A model generated the notes under the pieces. The model was not told the origin of the DNA. It saw only the letters and a list, made by a program, of their open reading frames with translations, and searched no databases. Of a stretch of DNA of 52,278 bases, positions 52,206 to 52,278 are shown piece after piece. Within the stretch, counting starts at the first letter, position 1, and each line of letters starts with the position of its first letter. The stretch comes from an uncultured Lachnospiraceae bacterium (GTDB taxonomy: Bacteria > Bacillota > Clostridia > Lachnospirales > Lachnospiraceae), in the NCBI GenBank assembly GCA_934438085.1, contig CAKSBC010000017.1, forward strand, positions 1-52,278, read 5' to 3'. The position numbers and the translations under genes are program-made.

Positions 52206-52245
52206 GGCGTGTGAAAAAATGAAAGTTTTTTCACGCGTCTTTTTT
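52206..52245 (+). terminator. Strong terminator at the end of the window
   Basis: GGCGTGTGAAAAAA at 52206-52219 pairs with TTTTTTCACGCGTC at 52226-52239 (two G-U pairs), followed by TTTTTTC. It closes the YkvI-like/GldA-like unit. Confidence 0.9.
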
Positions 52246-52278
52246 CTTTTGTGGATAAAACAGATTTTTTCTCAAGAA

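Overview
The window looks like chromosomal DNA of a low-GC anaerobic Firmicute, most likely a member of the Lachnospiraceae (Clostridia). This rests on codon and promoter style (TTGACA/TATAAT promoters, GGAGG ribosome sites), an ANTAR regulator next to a short glutamine synthetase, a ThrE-type exporter split in two genes, the GGGtGRT/NifU-like pair of anaerobes, and DUF1847. The genus cannot be read from the sequence. I saw no phage, transposon, CRISPR or plasmid genes; most of the window is housekeeping and amino-acid or nucleotide metabolism.

Layout. 1-59: end of a tRNA-Asn. 352-5847: a five-gene peptide-type ABC importer operon (lipoprotein, two permeases, two ATPases). 5974-6132: tRNA-Glu and tRNA-Pro on the minus strand. 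6222-9341: a MerR regulator divergent from a PLP-dependent Cys/Met enzyme, then a DUF1847 protein. 9678-23143: a complete arginine cluster, argG-argH-argC-argJ-argB-argD-argF-carA-carB, in which carB is fused in frame to a diaminopimelate-epimerase (DapF) domain. 23240-24592: split threonine/serine exporter. 24679-29232: tRNA-Thr and a type IIA topoisomerase pair. 29248-30647: a hexapeptide-repeat protein and upp. 30966-33730: a metal module made of a free-standing HMA protein, a P1B ATPase without its own HMA domain, and a SmtB-like ArsR sensor. 33866-37007: an unrecognised 243-residue protein, a 109-bp tandem repeat, and a LysR regulator divergent from an M20 peptidase. 37313-44281: pyrG, then an ANTAR regulator and glnA on the minus strand, then purA and purB. 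44349-46392: a MoxR ATPase and VWA protein. 46482-48220 (minus): the GGGtGRT and NifU-like pair. 48377-52096: an MtnA/eIF2B-like isomerase, a YkvI-like membrane protein and a GldA-like dehydrogenase.

How the parts fit. The arginine cluster supplies the route from glutamate to arginine with the ArgJ acetyl cycle, plus the carbamoyl phosphate needed by ArgF and by pyrimidine synthesis. argG has a strong promoter with a near-consensus ARG box just downstream. carA has a leader able to form two mutually exclusive hairpins. upp, pyrG, purA and purB add nucleotide synthesis. glnA is probably controlled by the ANTAR protein encoded just downstream, and its leader holds a hairpin with an ANTAR-type hexaloop.

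The most unusual objects are the 1355-residue CarB-DapF fusion, whose epimerase domain has alanine where the first catalytic cysteine is expected; the covarying hairpin inside the 109-bp tandem repeat; the ANTAR regulator with a degenerate receiver beside glnA; the M20 peptidase with an apparently rebuilt lid domain and a possible leaderless transcript; and the GGGtGRT/NifU-like pair of unknown function.
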